DNA of 64,000 nucleotides from Trebouxia sp. TZW2008 (taxonomy: Eukaryota; Chlorophyta; Trebouxiophyceae; Trebouxiales; Trebouxiaceae): positions 1-64,000 of the forward strand of contig BDIU01000141.1 of the NCBI GenBank assembly GCA_002118135.1. The letters run 5' to 3'. Positions 18,601 to 30,482 of the stretch are shown here, piece after piece. The stretch's first letter is position 1. Each line of letters begins with the position of its first letter. Under the pieces are notes generated by a model, which worked only from the letters and a program-made list of their open reading frames with translations, did not search any database and was not told where the DNA came from. A program made the position numbers and the translations under genes.

Positions 18601-20870
18601 GCCACATCACTCTGTGCAGCTCACAGAACACAACAAGCTTGGTCCAAACAGCAGTCTTTTGTTTGTAGCTTCAAACCTCAAAATAGCAGCTTTTCTTTCA
18701 TTTGAACGAATGCATTGAGACAAACACAGCAAAATAAGGTTGCATACCTATTGTCCAGGCAGTGGTCTGCCGCACCATTGGGTTGGGGTCCTTTGTTGCA
18801 TTCAGGAGGAAGCTTAGACCGGAGCCGACCACATTTGCTAAGGATGCATAGCTGGGACCCTCAAGGATAGAGCTGAAGGCAAATGTTGCTGCCTCTCTAT
18901 TCCGCCAGTCCTCTGAGTTGTCCTTCTTTTCTATGTTTGGCTGCGCAGCAACCATGGTGGTCAAGTCAGGACAGCAGCTGTTCAAAACATATGAGTATAG
19001 TACAAAGTGGCTGTCGTTCTTGCAACGCTATGGCCAAGCTAGCCATGCAGCTTCCAAATTGGCAGATACTCACAACTCAAATCTGCTGAGCAGTTGCCAG
19101 ATGTTACACTTCTCAGCAGGGGAAACAGATTGTGCCAGCTGCACAACGAACACATTCATGTGCATGACATATACACAACATCTGGCCAAAAATCTGCAGT
19201 GGGGTTGTCCCCAAGAGTCATTTGCCTACCTGCACATATGGCATGACAAGGGAGACAATCTCGTCCTTGACGCACTGCGCAACCAGACCAAGACAGGTTC
19301 CAGCTGCCATAGAAACGTTCCAGATGCCCTCGTCTCTGTCTTGGCCTGGCTCCTGCTTTGTCAGCTGATCCAGCAGCATGCTGACCAGTGGCTGTAGGGC
19401 CTGTCTTATAAAGTTGTGATTTGTTGCCTCCTCGCCCTCCTCAGCTGCCTACACCAGATGTGTGACATGTTATGCACTTCCCCAGCCATGCCATGCTCGT
19501 GCTATGCAAGCACGCAAGTTCTCGCTTGCCAAGTCATTTGAGTGTCCAAAAATGACTGATCAAGCATGCTCTTGCTATGCAAGCACGCAAGTTCACGCTT
19601 GCCAAGCCATGCCATGCTCTTGGTTGTCCCAGAATGATTGATCAAGCATGGCAGCACATATGCAGAGTGAAACAGTAGGCGTTCCTCTCTTCAATACACA
19701 GCCAAACTTGACTTCCTTTGCAGAGGCAACATTCAACATTGTAGATTATCAGGCCAAAAAGTTGCAGTGTTTGGTTTTGAGGGGCTTACATCTTGAGCGT
19801 CTATCTCTTCCTCTGCTACAGTGCACCAGAACTCAATTGCCTGCTTGGCAACATCCTCCTCGTCACTCTGAGTGATGGCTCGATGAGAGAGCTTGAAGAT
19901 GTCTTGGATGTAAACAGGCAGCTTCTCGTAGTATGATCCAGCCACTTTGACCAGGCACTCAAAAGCAGACTCCTGTAGCCTAGTGTCTGGGCTGATTGCA
20001 CCCTCACAGATGCACTGCATGATGTAGTTGCGCTCATCAGCATTGTCAAAGTTGCTATGGGCAAACTCCAAAGCATTGTAGAGGGCAACAGTAGCTGCTA
20101 GCCGAACGCTGCTGTCTGCTTCATCAGGCCGCATGCCTTGCGCTACGGCCGTCAGAACATTGTTGATTTGCTGCTGATCAAGAATATCATCTTCAAGCTT
20201 TGCCATCTCTTCACACACATATCCCAAAGCCTGAAGTGTTGCTTGTTTCAGGCTGTTGTTTTGCTGTCCCATGTTGGACAGCAGCGAGCTGATAAGCTCA
20301 GGCCAGTTGTTCTGAGGCAACTCGATTGCAGCAATCTTTGCAATGACAATGGCTGCTGTATGCCTGGCTGGTGCTGCCTGCACACAACAGTTATGCTTGC
20401 TTTTGCCGGCTCTATCTGTGAGACGAGCAGGAGGCCAGTGTCAAGTAGCCAGCTTCATGTATCTACCTGAGCCCCCAAAACTGGCAGAAGATTCTGCTTG
20501 ATCTTTGTTTTGATCATGTTGTCCACGCCAGCCCACTTTGCCAGCATGCCCTCCTGTAGTCCATATTTGCGAGATCAATATAGGTCAAGCTGTGAGACTG
20601 ATCGAGGGTGAGCGAAAGTTGCCTAGTCAGCGAACGAACCTTGATTCCTGTATCGGTTGCATCCAGCAAGTTCTTCAGCAGGAGGCCAGCGATTTGTCGA
20701 GTCTCAGGTGGTTTGCTATCGTTTGCTAGCTCGGACACCAGAGCGACGATGTACCCCGAATAGTCCTCCTGCTGATAGCGTGACAGCTGCAACTCGGCTT
20801 GCGTTCGAAGGGCAGCGTCCGCGCTTTGAGCATGCTGCAACACGGGAGTGAGCTCCTGCCCCGTCGACAT
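15661..20870 (-). CDS. KPNB1: Importin subunit beta-1 (karyopherin beta 1)
   Basis: Importin beta carries importin-alpha/NLS cargo through nuclear pores by binding FG-nucleoporins and releases it on RanGTP. It is an all-helical chain of about 19 HEAT repeats. The ATG at 20870 begins MSTGQELTPVLQHAQSAD, followed by the importin-N region (ETRQIAGLLLKNLL). Next come WPELISSLLSNMGQQNN and LKQATLQALGYVCEEM (about 20.2-20.3 kb), DTRLQESAFECLVKVAGSYY (19.96 kb), AIEFWCTVAEEEID (19.83 kb) and ATFAFSSILEGPS (18.88 kb). After those are DEPYIAEQICYALSQLAAGF (18.36 kb), LLGVFQCHG, IKPQILSSFGDIALSVNNKF (16.43 kb) and a C-terminus ATWAQTAIKQAVAQPVGA ending at TAG 15661-15663. The order matches animal and plant KPNB1 throughout. 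Several introns carry tandem repeats. Confidence 0.95.
15945..16150. repeat. Three-copy ~65-70-bp repeat in an importin beta intron
   Basis: Units share GACAAGACAGCAGAAGGCAAAGACAAGGTG-like cores followed by ACTGGA(T/C)TCAACAGC (near 15965, 16010-16030 and 16075-16150). It is intronic, and copies differ by substitutions and small indels. Confidence 0.6.
19483..19640. repeat. Two-copy ~75-bp tandem repeat in an importin beta intron
   Basis: The core GCTATGCAAGCACGCAAGTT followed by C(T/A)CGCTTGCCAAG occurs near 19501 and 19573. Each copy is followed by a GACTGATCAAGCATG or GATTGATCAAGCATG string. No coding content. Confidence 0.75.
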
Positions 20871-21290
20871 GCCTAAACGCAACACTCGCTGGTCAAATCA
20901 GCAACATGCAGGATCGCTGTGACCGCACAGCCAAAGGTCAAACTTGCGACGACAGACTACACTTTCTGGCAGGCGCAAACGATGTGACTGCTTAGCTTTG
21001 AATCAGTGTAAGAGCGATCGATCACAGCGTCGTGAGGCACAGCTCATTCAGCGACAGTTTTCTTTCGCTGGGCGGCAGCGAGTGAGGGCGCTTTGGAATG
21101 AGCCTTGCGCCCTAAGCTTCTCCGAACGGAAATTGCGCACAAACTGCAAGTGTCGCGGTAGTAATAATAGACTTCCCTGCAGTTTGCGCTGGGATGCAAC
21201 CAGATTGAGGACAAGCTCATCGCCGATTCAGATCTTGGTCACATCGTCATACACAGCTGCAGCGCTCAGTGACCTATCGGCCTGTGCAAA
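20871..21290. promoter_or_regulatory. Divergent intergenic region importin beta / PLAA
   Basis: These 420 bp lie between two start codons on opposite strands and must serve both genes. CpG content is raised compared with nearby introns. No specific element is recognised. Confidence 0.4.
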
Positions 21291-24200
21291 ATGCATAACG
21301 GGGACGAGCTTCACCTTCGTACAGAGCTTCGTGGGCACGAAGAGGATGTAAGTGGATGTGCACAGGCTATCAGATGTTCACGTTGAACGATCGCCTTACA
21401 TCGGCAAGTGTAAATCACAGGTGAGGGGAGTGATCACTTGCCAGTTTGGCGTCATCACAGCCTCTCGCGACAAGACTCTCAAAGTATGGACTGAAACAAA
21501 AGACAGTCAATTCCGTTTGGACAAGACATTGGTGAGCAGTTGCTTTGCCTGCCAGAGACAGTTGCAAGAATTCACTGTCACAAGGTTGAGTTTGGCTGCA
21601 TAGGTGGGTCACAAAAGCTATGTGGCTCCTGTAGCTTACATTGCTGCGCAAGCTGAACCAGACTTGCACAATGGGGGCCTTGTATCAGGTGAGTATAGGA
21701 ACAGATTGCTTGCTGGCAACCTGAAATCAGGACCCATTGTTATCAAGTTTGACTGTATTTGGGAGCCTGGCAAATCTTGTTCAAACTCATGTCCTATAGA
21801 TGGTAGATGAACTTGCTGAAACCCAGTTTGAGTTCAAGAGCCACTGAAAGCTAGTGGTGAACCTATTGCAGGGTCGCGCGACAACACCTTGCGTGTCTGG
21901 AATGTTGATACAGCACAGACTATTCAAGTCCTAGAAGGTCATGAGTACCAGGTACTTGTAAGCATGGTGCATGACATACGTGCCTCTTGGTTCTCGAGCA
22001 ACAAGTGGATGCCACTCGTTGTTTAGCAGTTGGCCTCAGGGCCAGCTTTGCACCATGTTCGCTTTGACTCAAGCCAGGCAATTTGGCGCATTTAAAGTTG
22101 CTGATTTCCTTCAGGTCACTGGAGTCATTGTTCACTCAGATGGCCACATCATCTCCTGTTCTCTCGACAAGTATGTCTCTGTGACACACGGTGTGCCAGT
22201 TCCTGCGTGCCTGCCCAAAGTCCCTGTCCTCTCTGTGGTCATCTCTTGTAGCGTGACTGAGCAGATTGCGTCTGTCAATGCTATCTGTAGGCATGCGCCA
22301 GGGCTGTGCTGACACTCTTTTGGACATATGCATTGCTGCGTGTTCTGGAGCACAGTGAGCTTTGTTCTCAGCACATGGTATTCTGCAGGACAATTCGTAT
22401 GTGGAAAGATGGCAAATGTATTGAGGTACTGAAGGGGCATGAGGGGCCAGTGCAATGTCTGCTGCTGATGCCAAATGGAGACTTCCTGTCTGGCGCAAAC
22501 GACACCACCATCAAGCTATGGTCAGAGCGCAAATGCATTCACACATTTACTGGTCACACTGACACTGTCAGGTAAGTTTCCTGCTGGGTCTGTGCACATG
22601 TTCTGACATGCAGTGAGAGGTGTTGTTGCCATGAGCACGCATGAGTGCTACATCTGCATGTTATAATCACTATGCACTCCGTGACACCAACTTTGCTTGC
22701 CACTGTTCCAGCTGTTACAGTGTATTCAGCTGATACGAGGTGCAGCATACAGCTGACTGCAAATGCGCAGGGGTCTGGCCTTGCTCCCAAACCTTGGGGT
22801 TGTGTCAGCCTCCCATGATCAGACCTTACGCGTCTGGACATTTCAAGGGGAGTGCATAGCTGAGCTTGTGGGCCACACAGCTCTTGTCTACAATGCTGCA
22901 TGTAGTGAAGATGGCACGCTCATAGCCTCTGCCAGTGAGGACAATACAGTAAGAACCTGGCGGCCAGATGGCCAGTGCCTGCAAAGTATAGAACACCCAG
23001 GTAAGGCATAAATTGCCATGACAGCTGAGAATTGTCATGACATGGCAGCTGGCAACGAGGAGCCGTGCATGCCTGCACCTAATCAAGCCATCAGAGTTGC
23101 ATTCTTGCATCTACAGTACAGGTTTGGCCGTCAAGAGTCATTGCCAGCTAACAAGCAGAATCTGCAAGAGCAGTGAGCAGCATTGACAGCTCAGTCAGAG
23201 TCCTGTTCAGTATACACTGCTTGGATGTTGCTGGCTTGGACATTGACACATCCCACGCTTACATGTCAAGCTGCAAAAGCTGCCAAACTTGAATGCGCGC
23301 AAGCATCACTGTGACGTTGTCCTGCGGTGCAGCCTGTGTATGGGATGTGGCGTGGCTGCCTCAAGGCGACCTGGTCTCAGCATGTGCAGACTATACTGCA
23401 CGTATCTGGACCAGCAATACCGACCTTGCAGCATCAGCTGAATCAGTGGCAGCTCTATCAGCAGCTATAGAAGTCAGAAAGCAGCCCCAGCCGCAGCAAA
23501 ACCAGGACAGCTCAGCAGGTGGTCTTCCATCTGGTATGAAGCTGGAGGAAGCCTCTGTGCTGTTACAGCCTGGCAAGAAGGATGGTGACATCAAAGTTGT
23601 CAAGGAAAGTGGAGCTGGCATTGCGTATAGCTGGGATGCTTCCAGGTGTGCTTCGAACTTGTGTTCTGCAGCTATTGTTGCAAAACCACAAGGCTCTGCT
23701 GGCTTGCTTCAGGAAGTCATTGCGATGTATGTGCTGCTTGTACACAGCAAGAAGGAAATTTGTAGGCATTCTGGTGCAGTGACTGCCATGCATTTGTTAC
23801 TAAGAATGGAATGGCTGTTGGGCACGCACTTTGCACTTTGCACTGATCCTACAGGTGTTGAGCGCATCCGTGTGTCCTGTGCATGTAATTCATTGCAGAC
23901 AGTTGTCCCACTTTGCGTTTACCCTTGCACACAACTGAGACAAGCTGGGTCTGTGCAGGGGTCAATGGGAAAAGATTGGGACTGTGGTTGGGGGTCCAGG
24001 GGAAGATACAGTTGCAGCTGGGAATCAGTTCCATGATGGGCAGCAGTACGACTTTGTGTTTGATGTGGATGTTGCTGACGGCGTGCCACCACTCAAGTTG
24101 CCAGTCAACAAGGGCGACAACCCATATGTTGCAGCTGACAAGTAAGCACCATGCTGCTGTCCAATGCTGTAGCTCTTCATTTCTCTGCTTGTCATCAGCA

Positions 24201-26936
24201 ATGCTGACTGCCTTTGGCGACTCTCTATCTCGACTTCTGCTGTTGTCTGCAGGTCAAGCTATGTCTTGTGTCAAAGCTACATAGCTGTGTACCTGCAGTA
24301 TTGTACCTGCAGTATTGCATGTGTCCTGCATGCTACCACAGAGGCATGGTCATGCAGGTTCATTGAGCGCAATGAGCTGCCAACCAGCTACCGTGAGCAG
24401 ATTGTAGAATTCATTCTACAGAAGACAGCTGGAGCTGTGAGCAGCGCCCCCGCCCTTCACAATGTAGACCCATTCACAGGGGGTGGGGCCTATGTGCCTG
24501 GCTCCTCCAATTTCCCTCAGCCAGGGGGACAGGCCTCTTCCAGGTCAAGTGCAGACCCCTTCACTGGCACAGGAGGCTATGTACCGGGCACTCCTATGGA
24601 TCTTGACAATGGTTAGTGTCAACAGCTACACCCACTTGGTTCTGCGCTGTACTCACGCTGCATTGCCATATAGGCTCAACGACTGTGCTGGCACAAAGTT
24701 CTCTGCGTGCTGTATGCTAGCCTGCTCCTTGACAAGCACTCTTGCGAGGCTAGGACTGCCATATGCAATACAGCATTAGCAGCCTTGGCCATTCCTCTGC
24801 CTGCTGTGAGTCTTGACTCCTTCTCAAATTTGCTTTTAGCTGTTGCTCTTGATGTCAAATGTTTCGACATTGCCTCATGTATGCATGCTCTTGCTTCAGG
24901 TTCCTTCATTGAAAATTGCCGACCATGATCTTGACTGATGTACTCAAGGGCAAACACCGAACAGCATGCACTTTCATAACAGAACACTTGGCTGGTGTGC
25001 AGGCAGGGGCAACCAAGCAAGCACCAGCGGCTCCAGTCATATACCGCAGAAAGGGTTCTTGCTGTTTGATAATGCTCCCAACGCACAAGCGCTGCTCAAA
25101 AAGCTCAGGGAATTCAATCAAACATTGGCAGCATCTTCAGAAACAAGCAACATATCTCTGAACCAGGATCAGGCTGGCTCAGGCTTGGATCAACTTGTCA
25201 AAAGGTACCCACTTCAACATAAATATGCGCTTGCATGACTGCTGACAAAGCGCATGTCGTTCCACCTCAGGAGTTGCTGTATGTGTATGCTATCCTTCCG
25301 GTGGCAGTCAACTTGACAAAAAAAACCCCGTTTTATAGCTTTGGCTGTTTTCACCACTGTTTTCATGCTGATGTTGCGCATGCTATATGCTCAAACTGAT
25401 CATTGCCGCAAAGGTGCACGTGCATGAATGCTGGCAAAGAGCATTGCATGGCACGCTCAGAGATTGTCTTATGCATATGGTATTTCCAAAAGTGGCAGCC
25501 AACTTCACAAAAAAAACCCGTTGCATACCATTGGCTATTTTGCTGACTTTTTTGATGCTGTCATAGCATTTGTCGTGTGCTCAAGATTGACCACTGCTGC
25601 AACTGGTTGCAGGGCCAGTGCAGCTGCATCAAGTGTAAGTGCAGGCTTCAGTCAACAAGATTACGAACTGCTTGATGCGTTGCTACAATGGCCAGCCCCT
25701 CATTTGTTCCCAGCCTATGACATTGCACGCTTGGCAGCCTTGGACTCTCAAGGGGCCCAACACCTAGCTTCAACTGCTGGTCTCCTTACTGAAGACTCTA
25801 CAGGTAAAAATCAAGGCTGCTTGACCTGTTCTGCAAAGAATTGCCCCCTTGGACTTGTCTGTTGTTTCCATGTCAGCACGGCTACAGGACAAATTGTGCA
25901 TTGTAAGTTGGTCATGCTGTATGACTCTTGTATGCAATCAGCCATGGCAAGCAAGCATGCCTGCCTGCCTCCCCTGGCTGATGCTCATGGCTCAACATGC
26001 TTCGTATCTTGAGCTTTGTTGGTTTTGTCTCTTGAGCTTTGTTGATTTCGTCTTTTTGCAAATGCAACAAGCCCTAGCCATGTGCAGTGATGGCATGCAA
26101 GCAAGATTGATAATGCAACAAGCTCCTCACATCATGCTGTTTCAGGTGTTATGGGAGCTGCCTTGTTTCAAGGCACTCAGGAGCCTCAGCTTCCTGCTAA
26201 TCAGCAAACAGGCCTACGCCTTGCCTGCAACTTGTGCAAACACCCGTCGTTGCGGCAGTGGCAGCAGAAGCACAATGCTGCGTTGATGGATCGATTTGCT
26301 CCTTGCTGCTCCTCCAGCAACAAGGCTGTGCGGCTTGCATTTGCCACCTTCATGCTCAATATTGCCGTCTACTTCAATTCTTCTGCCAAAGGAGATGCAG
26401 AGGGCCAGGCTCAGGTATGTATAGACGCCAATGGCATAATCAGAAATGGCTTGGACAACACATGGCTGAGAACAGGCACTGTGCTTTCTCCGACATCATG
26501 GTCTCTGCTTGTTTTGCCGCATTGCAATGCCATTGTGAATTTGCATTGATAGCGCTTCCAAACCCAAGCATTCTGTGAATGGCTGCAGGCGCTCTCTGGC
26601 TTATCAGAATTGTTAGTGGCAACTCCACCCTCAGAAGTCGACACTATATCTAGGTAACACCCCTGAGCCCCAGCAATGCATCAAGCTTGTGCTGCAACTT
26701 TGCAGCATGATCTGATGTGCTTGACTCAGCTGACGTTCGGTGGAACTCAGCGGTGTGTTTTGTTTGCTTGTAGGGCTCTGATTGCCGTTGGAAACATTGC
26801 TCATGCCAATGCTGAGTCAAAGCAGCTGGCACAAGACTTGAATCTATTGCAGACCTCTCAGGACATCATGCAGCGGCCGGACGTAGAGTCCAAGGTCAAG
26901 TCAGTTGCCAAGGATGTGGTGTCTTTGTTGTCATAG
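21291..26936 (+). CDS. PLAA: PLAA / Doa1 (Ufd3) ubiquitin-binding Cdc48 cofactor
   Basis: Doa1/PLAA binds ubiquitin and Cdc48/p97 and acts in ubiquitin homeostasis, ERAD and membrane-protein turnover. The start at 21291 gives MHNGDELHLRTELRGHEED, then a GTAAGT intron (21348-21420), then VRGVITCQFGVITASRDKTL. At least seven WD40 blades follow: SRDNTLRVWNVD, LDKTIRMW, GANDTTIKLWSERKC, SHDQTLRVWTFQGEC, ASEDNTVRTWRPDGQC and CADYTARIWTSN (22.4-23.4 kb). The PFU domain is WEKIGTVVGGPGEDTVAAG, QFHDGQQYDFVFDVDVADGV and ERNELPTSYREQIVEFIL (23.97-24.42 kb). After a low-complexity PFTGGGAYVPG linker comes the PUL domain (FDNAPNAQALLKKLREFN; YELLDALLQWPAPHLFPAYD; LACNLCKHPSLRQWQQKH; FATFMLNIAVYFNSSA; IAVGNIAHANAESKQLA). 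It ends at TAG 26934-26936. The domain order is exactly that of the family. Confidence 0.95.
25228..25610 (+). repeat. Two-copy ~190-bp duplication in a PLAA intron
   Basis: Copy one (about 25228-25415) and copy two (about 25416-25610) share, in order: TGCATGAnTGCTGnCAAAG, CTGTATGTGTATGnTAT-like bases, GTGGCAGnCAACTT, CACAAAAAAAACCC-like poly-A, TTGGCT(G/A)TTTT, and GTGCTCAA(G/A)CTGA(T/C)CA. Divergence is substantial, so it is an old duplication. No frame is open across it. Confidence 0.65.
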
Positions 26937-27712
26937 CCATACACGCCTTGATGCTCAAAATGCCATGAAAGATCTGGTTCCCTCGCTTCAAAGCTCTGCA
27001 GTGACAGTCATGAGCTATTGCACGTCAAAGGGCTTGTAAAAGCACGGTAGCTTTGTTCACCAAATCCCTGCGCAGGGATCTGCAGCAACTACCATGTGCA
27101 TGTACCATATTTGCACATAATTGCAGTCCACTTTGAGCAAACAATCAGCATTGATGCAGATCACAGATTATAAATTTCAAGCACAGATGACTTGGCATAG
27201 TCCAGGTCAACTTGCATGTCTGGCATTTCACAGCAGGTGCTTCAGCTGTCTAACATTGATGAAAAAGCAAGATCTGTGAAAGAGTGCATGGTCATGTCAA
27301 CAATTGCCTACACGCAAGAGCTGGCGATGCACTCTGCAATCCTCACTATGTGCCAACAGAAGCCACCTTTGAGTGGCTGCTGCTACTAACAGCCTGCAAG
27401 TGTACGTGTAGAAAGTTTGGCAACCTCAACCCAGCCTGTGAAGAGCTCTGAAGGGCAAGGCATCCAACCAAATTGTGCTGCTCGCTCCTCTGAGAATGCA
27501 CCAAGCAGGTTGAAAGCCCAGGCAATGCATCATTGACAAGCTTGAGCTGTTGCCAAATACACAAAAGTGTGGCACCTCAGGCTTGAGCTGTACTGTGTTT
27601 CTGACACTGTGAAATGACCTGGTGACACCCTCTGATGCCTGAGGTTGACCGTTTGCAAACAAACATCACAGCAACAGGCTAGAGCCCATGTCTTTGCAGC
27701 CTCAGCCTTTGC
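26937..27712. other. Convergent intergenic region PLAA / RidA
   Basis: These 776 bp between two stop codons contain both 3' UTRs. A TGTAA string at about 27034-27038, roughly 100 bp after the PLAA stop, could be a chlorophyte-type polyadenylation signal. Nothing else is recognised. Confidence 0.35.
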
Positions 27713-28503
27713 TTACACAACAGCAATGGCTTCGATTTCCACCCTGGCGTTCAGAGGCAAAGTTTTGACAGCAAAGCATGCCCTTGCCGGAGGGTTCTCA
27801 GGGAAAAACTTGCCTGCATTGCAAAAAGTGACAAGGATGAACACCTGGATGTTGTGAGTGCTGCATGACCTAGTCACAGACAACAAGTTCTCTTTGCTGA
27901 TACCAAAGGTAGATGTATCATACCATAGATTGCATTCACTTTCTGAAAGTCCCCCATGTCTGCCAATAGCACCGTGGTTTTGATGACATTGGGGAATGAA
28001 GACCCGCCGGCTTTCAGAATAGCACCCATATTCTGCATGACCTGTTCGGTCTGCGCCTCGACGTCGTCACCGCCCGCAAAGTCCTTGGTCTGCGCACGGA
28101 AATGTTTTGTTTAGTAGCGCGACTCGTTGCCAAACCAGACGCCGGGTCGAACATGTTACGCACCCCGGGAATCAAACCAACTTGACCAGACACAAAGAGC
28201 ATGTTGCCAGTCTTGACGGCCTGAGAGTAGGGGCCAACAGCACCAGGAGCTTTGTCGGTACTGATGCATTGTCTATCTGCCGCGACCAAGAAGATGTGAG
28301 AACGACCTCGACATTGCCGATTGCCAGGTCGCAGCTGCAGTCAACACCTTGCCTGAAGCTTGCACAGCCGTATGTGCTCGTCGGGAGGTGCGTCGAGTTT
28401 GAAGGGGACGTCGCAGACACTGCGCGCTATGCGCTCGTGCAACGTGTAATCTGTGCAGTCCACATCCTAAGGTGAGCGGCAACTTTGTGCTCAACATCGC
28501 CAT
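27713..28503 (-). CDS. RIDA: RidA (YjgF/UK114) 2-iminobutanoate/2-iminopropanoate deaminase, organelle-targeted
   Basis: RidA hydrolyses reactive enamine/imine intermediates made by PLP enzymes such as threonine dehydratase. In plants it is plastid-located. The ATG at 28503 ([19 protein letters not shown]) opens an Arg/Ser/Ala-rich leader with no acidic residues, typical of a transit peptide, of about 50 residues. The body reads [19 protein letters not shown] and [11 protein letters not shown], then [40 protein letters not shown] and [20 protein letters not shown], with [10 protein letters not shown] and TAA at 27713-27715. The catalytic-site Arg in ARACFAV and the Glu in EIEAIA are kept. Joining leader to body in frame needs a GC-AG intron at 28277-28352. 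A start at the internal ATG of MVAADRQC (28289) would give an untargeted form. Confidence 0.9.
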
Positions 28504-28686
28504 TGCTGTGCGATGTATGGCATGCTGCTGCAGAGCCCTCTGCAAATTCAATTTTGTCAATACGCCGGTTCGTCTTGCACTTACGGTGACACCGTAACTG
28601 CCCGGGTGCCGCCGCATATCACAGCAGGGTGTTGCAGCGAGGCCGCTTTGGCTGGACAAGTGTGACAGACAAACGCGAGAGGCATC
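28504..28686. promoter_or_regulatory. 183-bp divergent promoter region RidA / RPL32
   Basis: Only 183 bp separate the two ATG codons, so both promoters and 5' UTRs must overlap or be very short. No TATA box is obvious, which agrees with a ribosomal-protein gene having a TATA-less promoter. Confidence 0.5.
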
Positions 28687-29598
28687 ATGGTGAAGCCTTT
28701 GAGCCACCCGAAGATCGTCAAGAAGAGGACAAAGCCCTTCAAGCGACATCAATGCGACAGAAAGATCACTGTCAAGGTAAATCACTGGTCACCTCGCGAC
28801 ACAGCAGGCATACCGTCTGGTGACCAGCGACTTCATTCCAAGAATACCTGCAGGAGTCATGGAGGCGTCCCAAGGGTATTGACTCCAGGGTCCGAAGAAA
28901 GTTCAAGGGCTGTGGTGTCATTATGCCAAACATTGGTTATGGCTCTAACAAAAAGACAAGGCACTTGCTTCCCAACGGTAAGTGCAGTACGCAAAGCACC
29001 TCAGCTGATATACACTTTGCTGTGAGCTTACTCTGTGGAGGACGTCCTTACAATGGTCATATTTGCAGGCTTCTACAAGTTTGTCGTGTCAAACGTCAAG
29101 GAACTTGAGCTGCTGATGATGCACAACAGGTAACGTTGCAGTCATGCTCATGTATGGCTCCAAATGCAATGTAAGTTGATCCGTACCTCTCAAAATCAGC
29201 ACGCTGGTCAGCAAGAATTCATCATGTTGGCTGTAGGCGCTACGCAGCTGAGGTTGCACACAATGTCTCCAGCAAGAAGAGGAAAGCAATTGTGGAGCGG
29301 GCAGCTGAGGTACGTGCTATGCTGCAGCAAAATAACCTTACTTGTATCATGCCAATGACCTGCTGCAACATAGTGGTTTTGCATGAAAGTGATCCATTGG
29401 TACTTCTCTGGTCCCGAGCTGTGTATATGCTGCCCTGTCTGCGTCATACGCCTGCAGACTTTATTCTGAGCATGCTGACAGCCCGTCTGAAAGGTGCACA
29501 GTCACTTCGTGCTGCAAGTGCTGAGCTATTTTGTGCTGCAGCTCAATGTCCACGTGACAAATGCTGATGCCAAGTTGAGGAGTCAGGAGGATGAGTGA
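28687..29598 (+). CDS. RPL32: 60S ribosomal protein L32 (eL32)
   Basis: This is a structural protein of the cytosolic large ribosomal subunit. Exon 1 (28687-28776) gives [20 protein letters not shown] and QCDRKITVK. Exon 2 starts at 28854 with [19 protein letters not shown], then [19 protein letters not shown]. Exon 3 (about 29070) gives [20 protein letters not shown]. Exon 4 (about 29238) gives [20 protein letters not shown] and RAAE. Exon 5 (about 29543) gives [18 protein letters not shown] with TGA at 29596-29598. The whole family is covered with no gap, about 133 residues and strongly basic as expected. A TGTAA at 29619-29623 is a candidate polyadenylation signal. Confidence 0.96.
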
Positions 29599-30482
29599 TG
29601 CGTTTGCTGGGATCAACTTGTAACAATACTGTCTGTCCTTCCTTGTACAGACCGCTCTTGTTCTGTGCAACTTGCGCCATCGTCTGCAGCTTTTTCCTGT
29701 TGTTGCTTTGTTGTTGGCTATTTCCCCCTAAACATGTTGCAACTGAGCTGTTCAGCTGCGGTCAAGCTCACACCAAGACAGCACATGTGGCATTGGCTGT
29801 GTGCTGGTTATCAATGGGTGACAGCTGGAAGTTGGTGCCTGGCAACAGCAGACAATTCTGCACGCAGCGCATGTCATGCACAATGTCAGCTGCCTTCTGT
29901 GTCAATCAGTTGCCAGGATGTAGAGGCTAAGGCAAGCAGCTGACGTGATGCTGAATCAGCTGTTGTAATCAGCAAAGGGCTTTACAGCAATCATAACAGA
30001 ATACACGATGTATCAGCTGTGCATCCCAAGCAGGGACAGAGCGGTTCAAGTTCTTTTGCACAAACTTCACATGCCATAGTGGCACGTGCAGTCATACAAA
30101 TGTAGTGCCCATGCATTGATGGCGCCATAGATAGTAAAATCTTCATCTGACTTGCATTGGTAGCACTGCTTGACGTGGTGCATGCAGCCACGCTGCAGAT
30201 CGAGTCATATTTTAGCAGTCCAAAGACGAAAACTGCTAAGGTACAGTCTGTTGCAGAGTGTGAAATTCACTGTGAAAGCTGCAACACTGGTCTCGGAGCA
30301 GGTCACGGAGCATCGCAATGCTGCTGCTCAATGCGTGCAAGCTGAACGCGCTCACGCGAGACCAGCAACACCTCGACACCTTACTGATGTCTTGATTCAT
30401 AAGAGTGGTGTCCTACTGCAGACGCCTATCAAACTCCGGTTCAATGTCCGAGTCAATTTCACTTGACTGATCAGGCTTTGTG
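29599..30482. other. Intergenic region RPL32 / NUP62
   Basis: This 884-bp stretch contains the RPL32 3' UTR (TGTAA at 29619-29623) and the NUP62 upstream region. No frame here shows homology I recognise. The last 150 bp before 30483 are richer in CpG, as at other gene starts in this window. Confidence 0.4.

Noticed and set aside
23293..24036. 247-residue frame taken as one exon
   Set aside because: It contains the seventh WD repeat, then runs through an intron and enters the PFU exon in the wrong frame.
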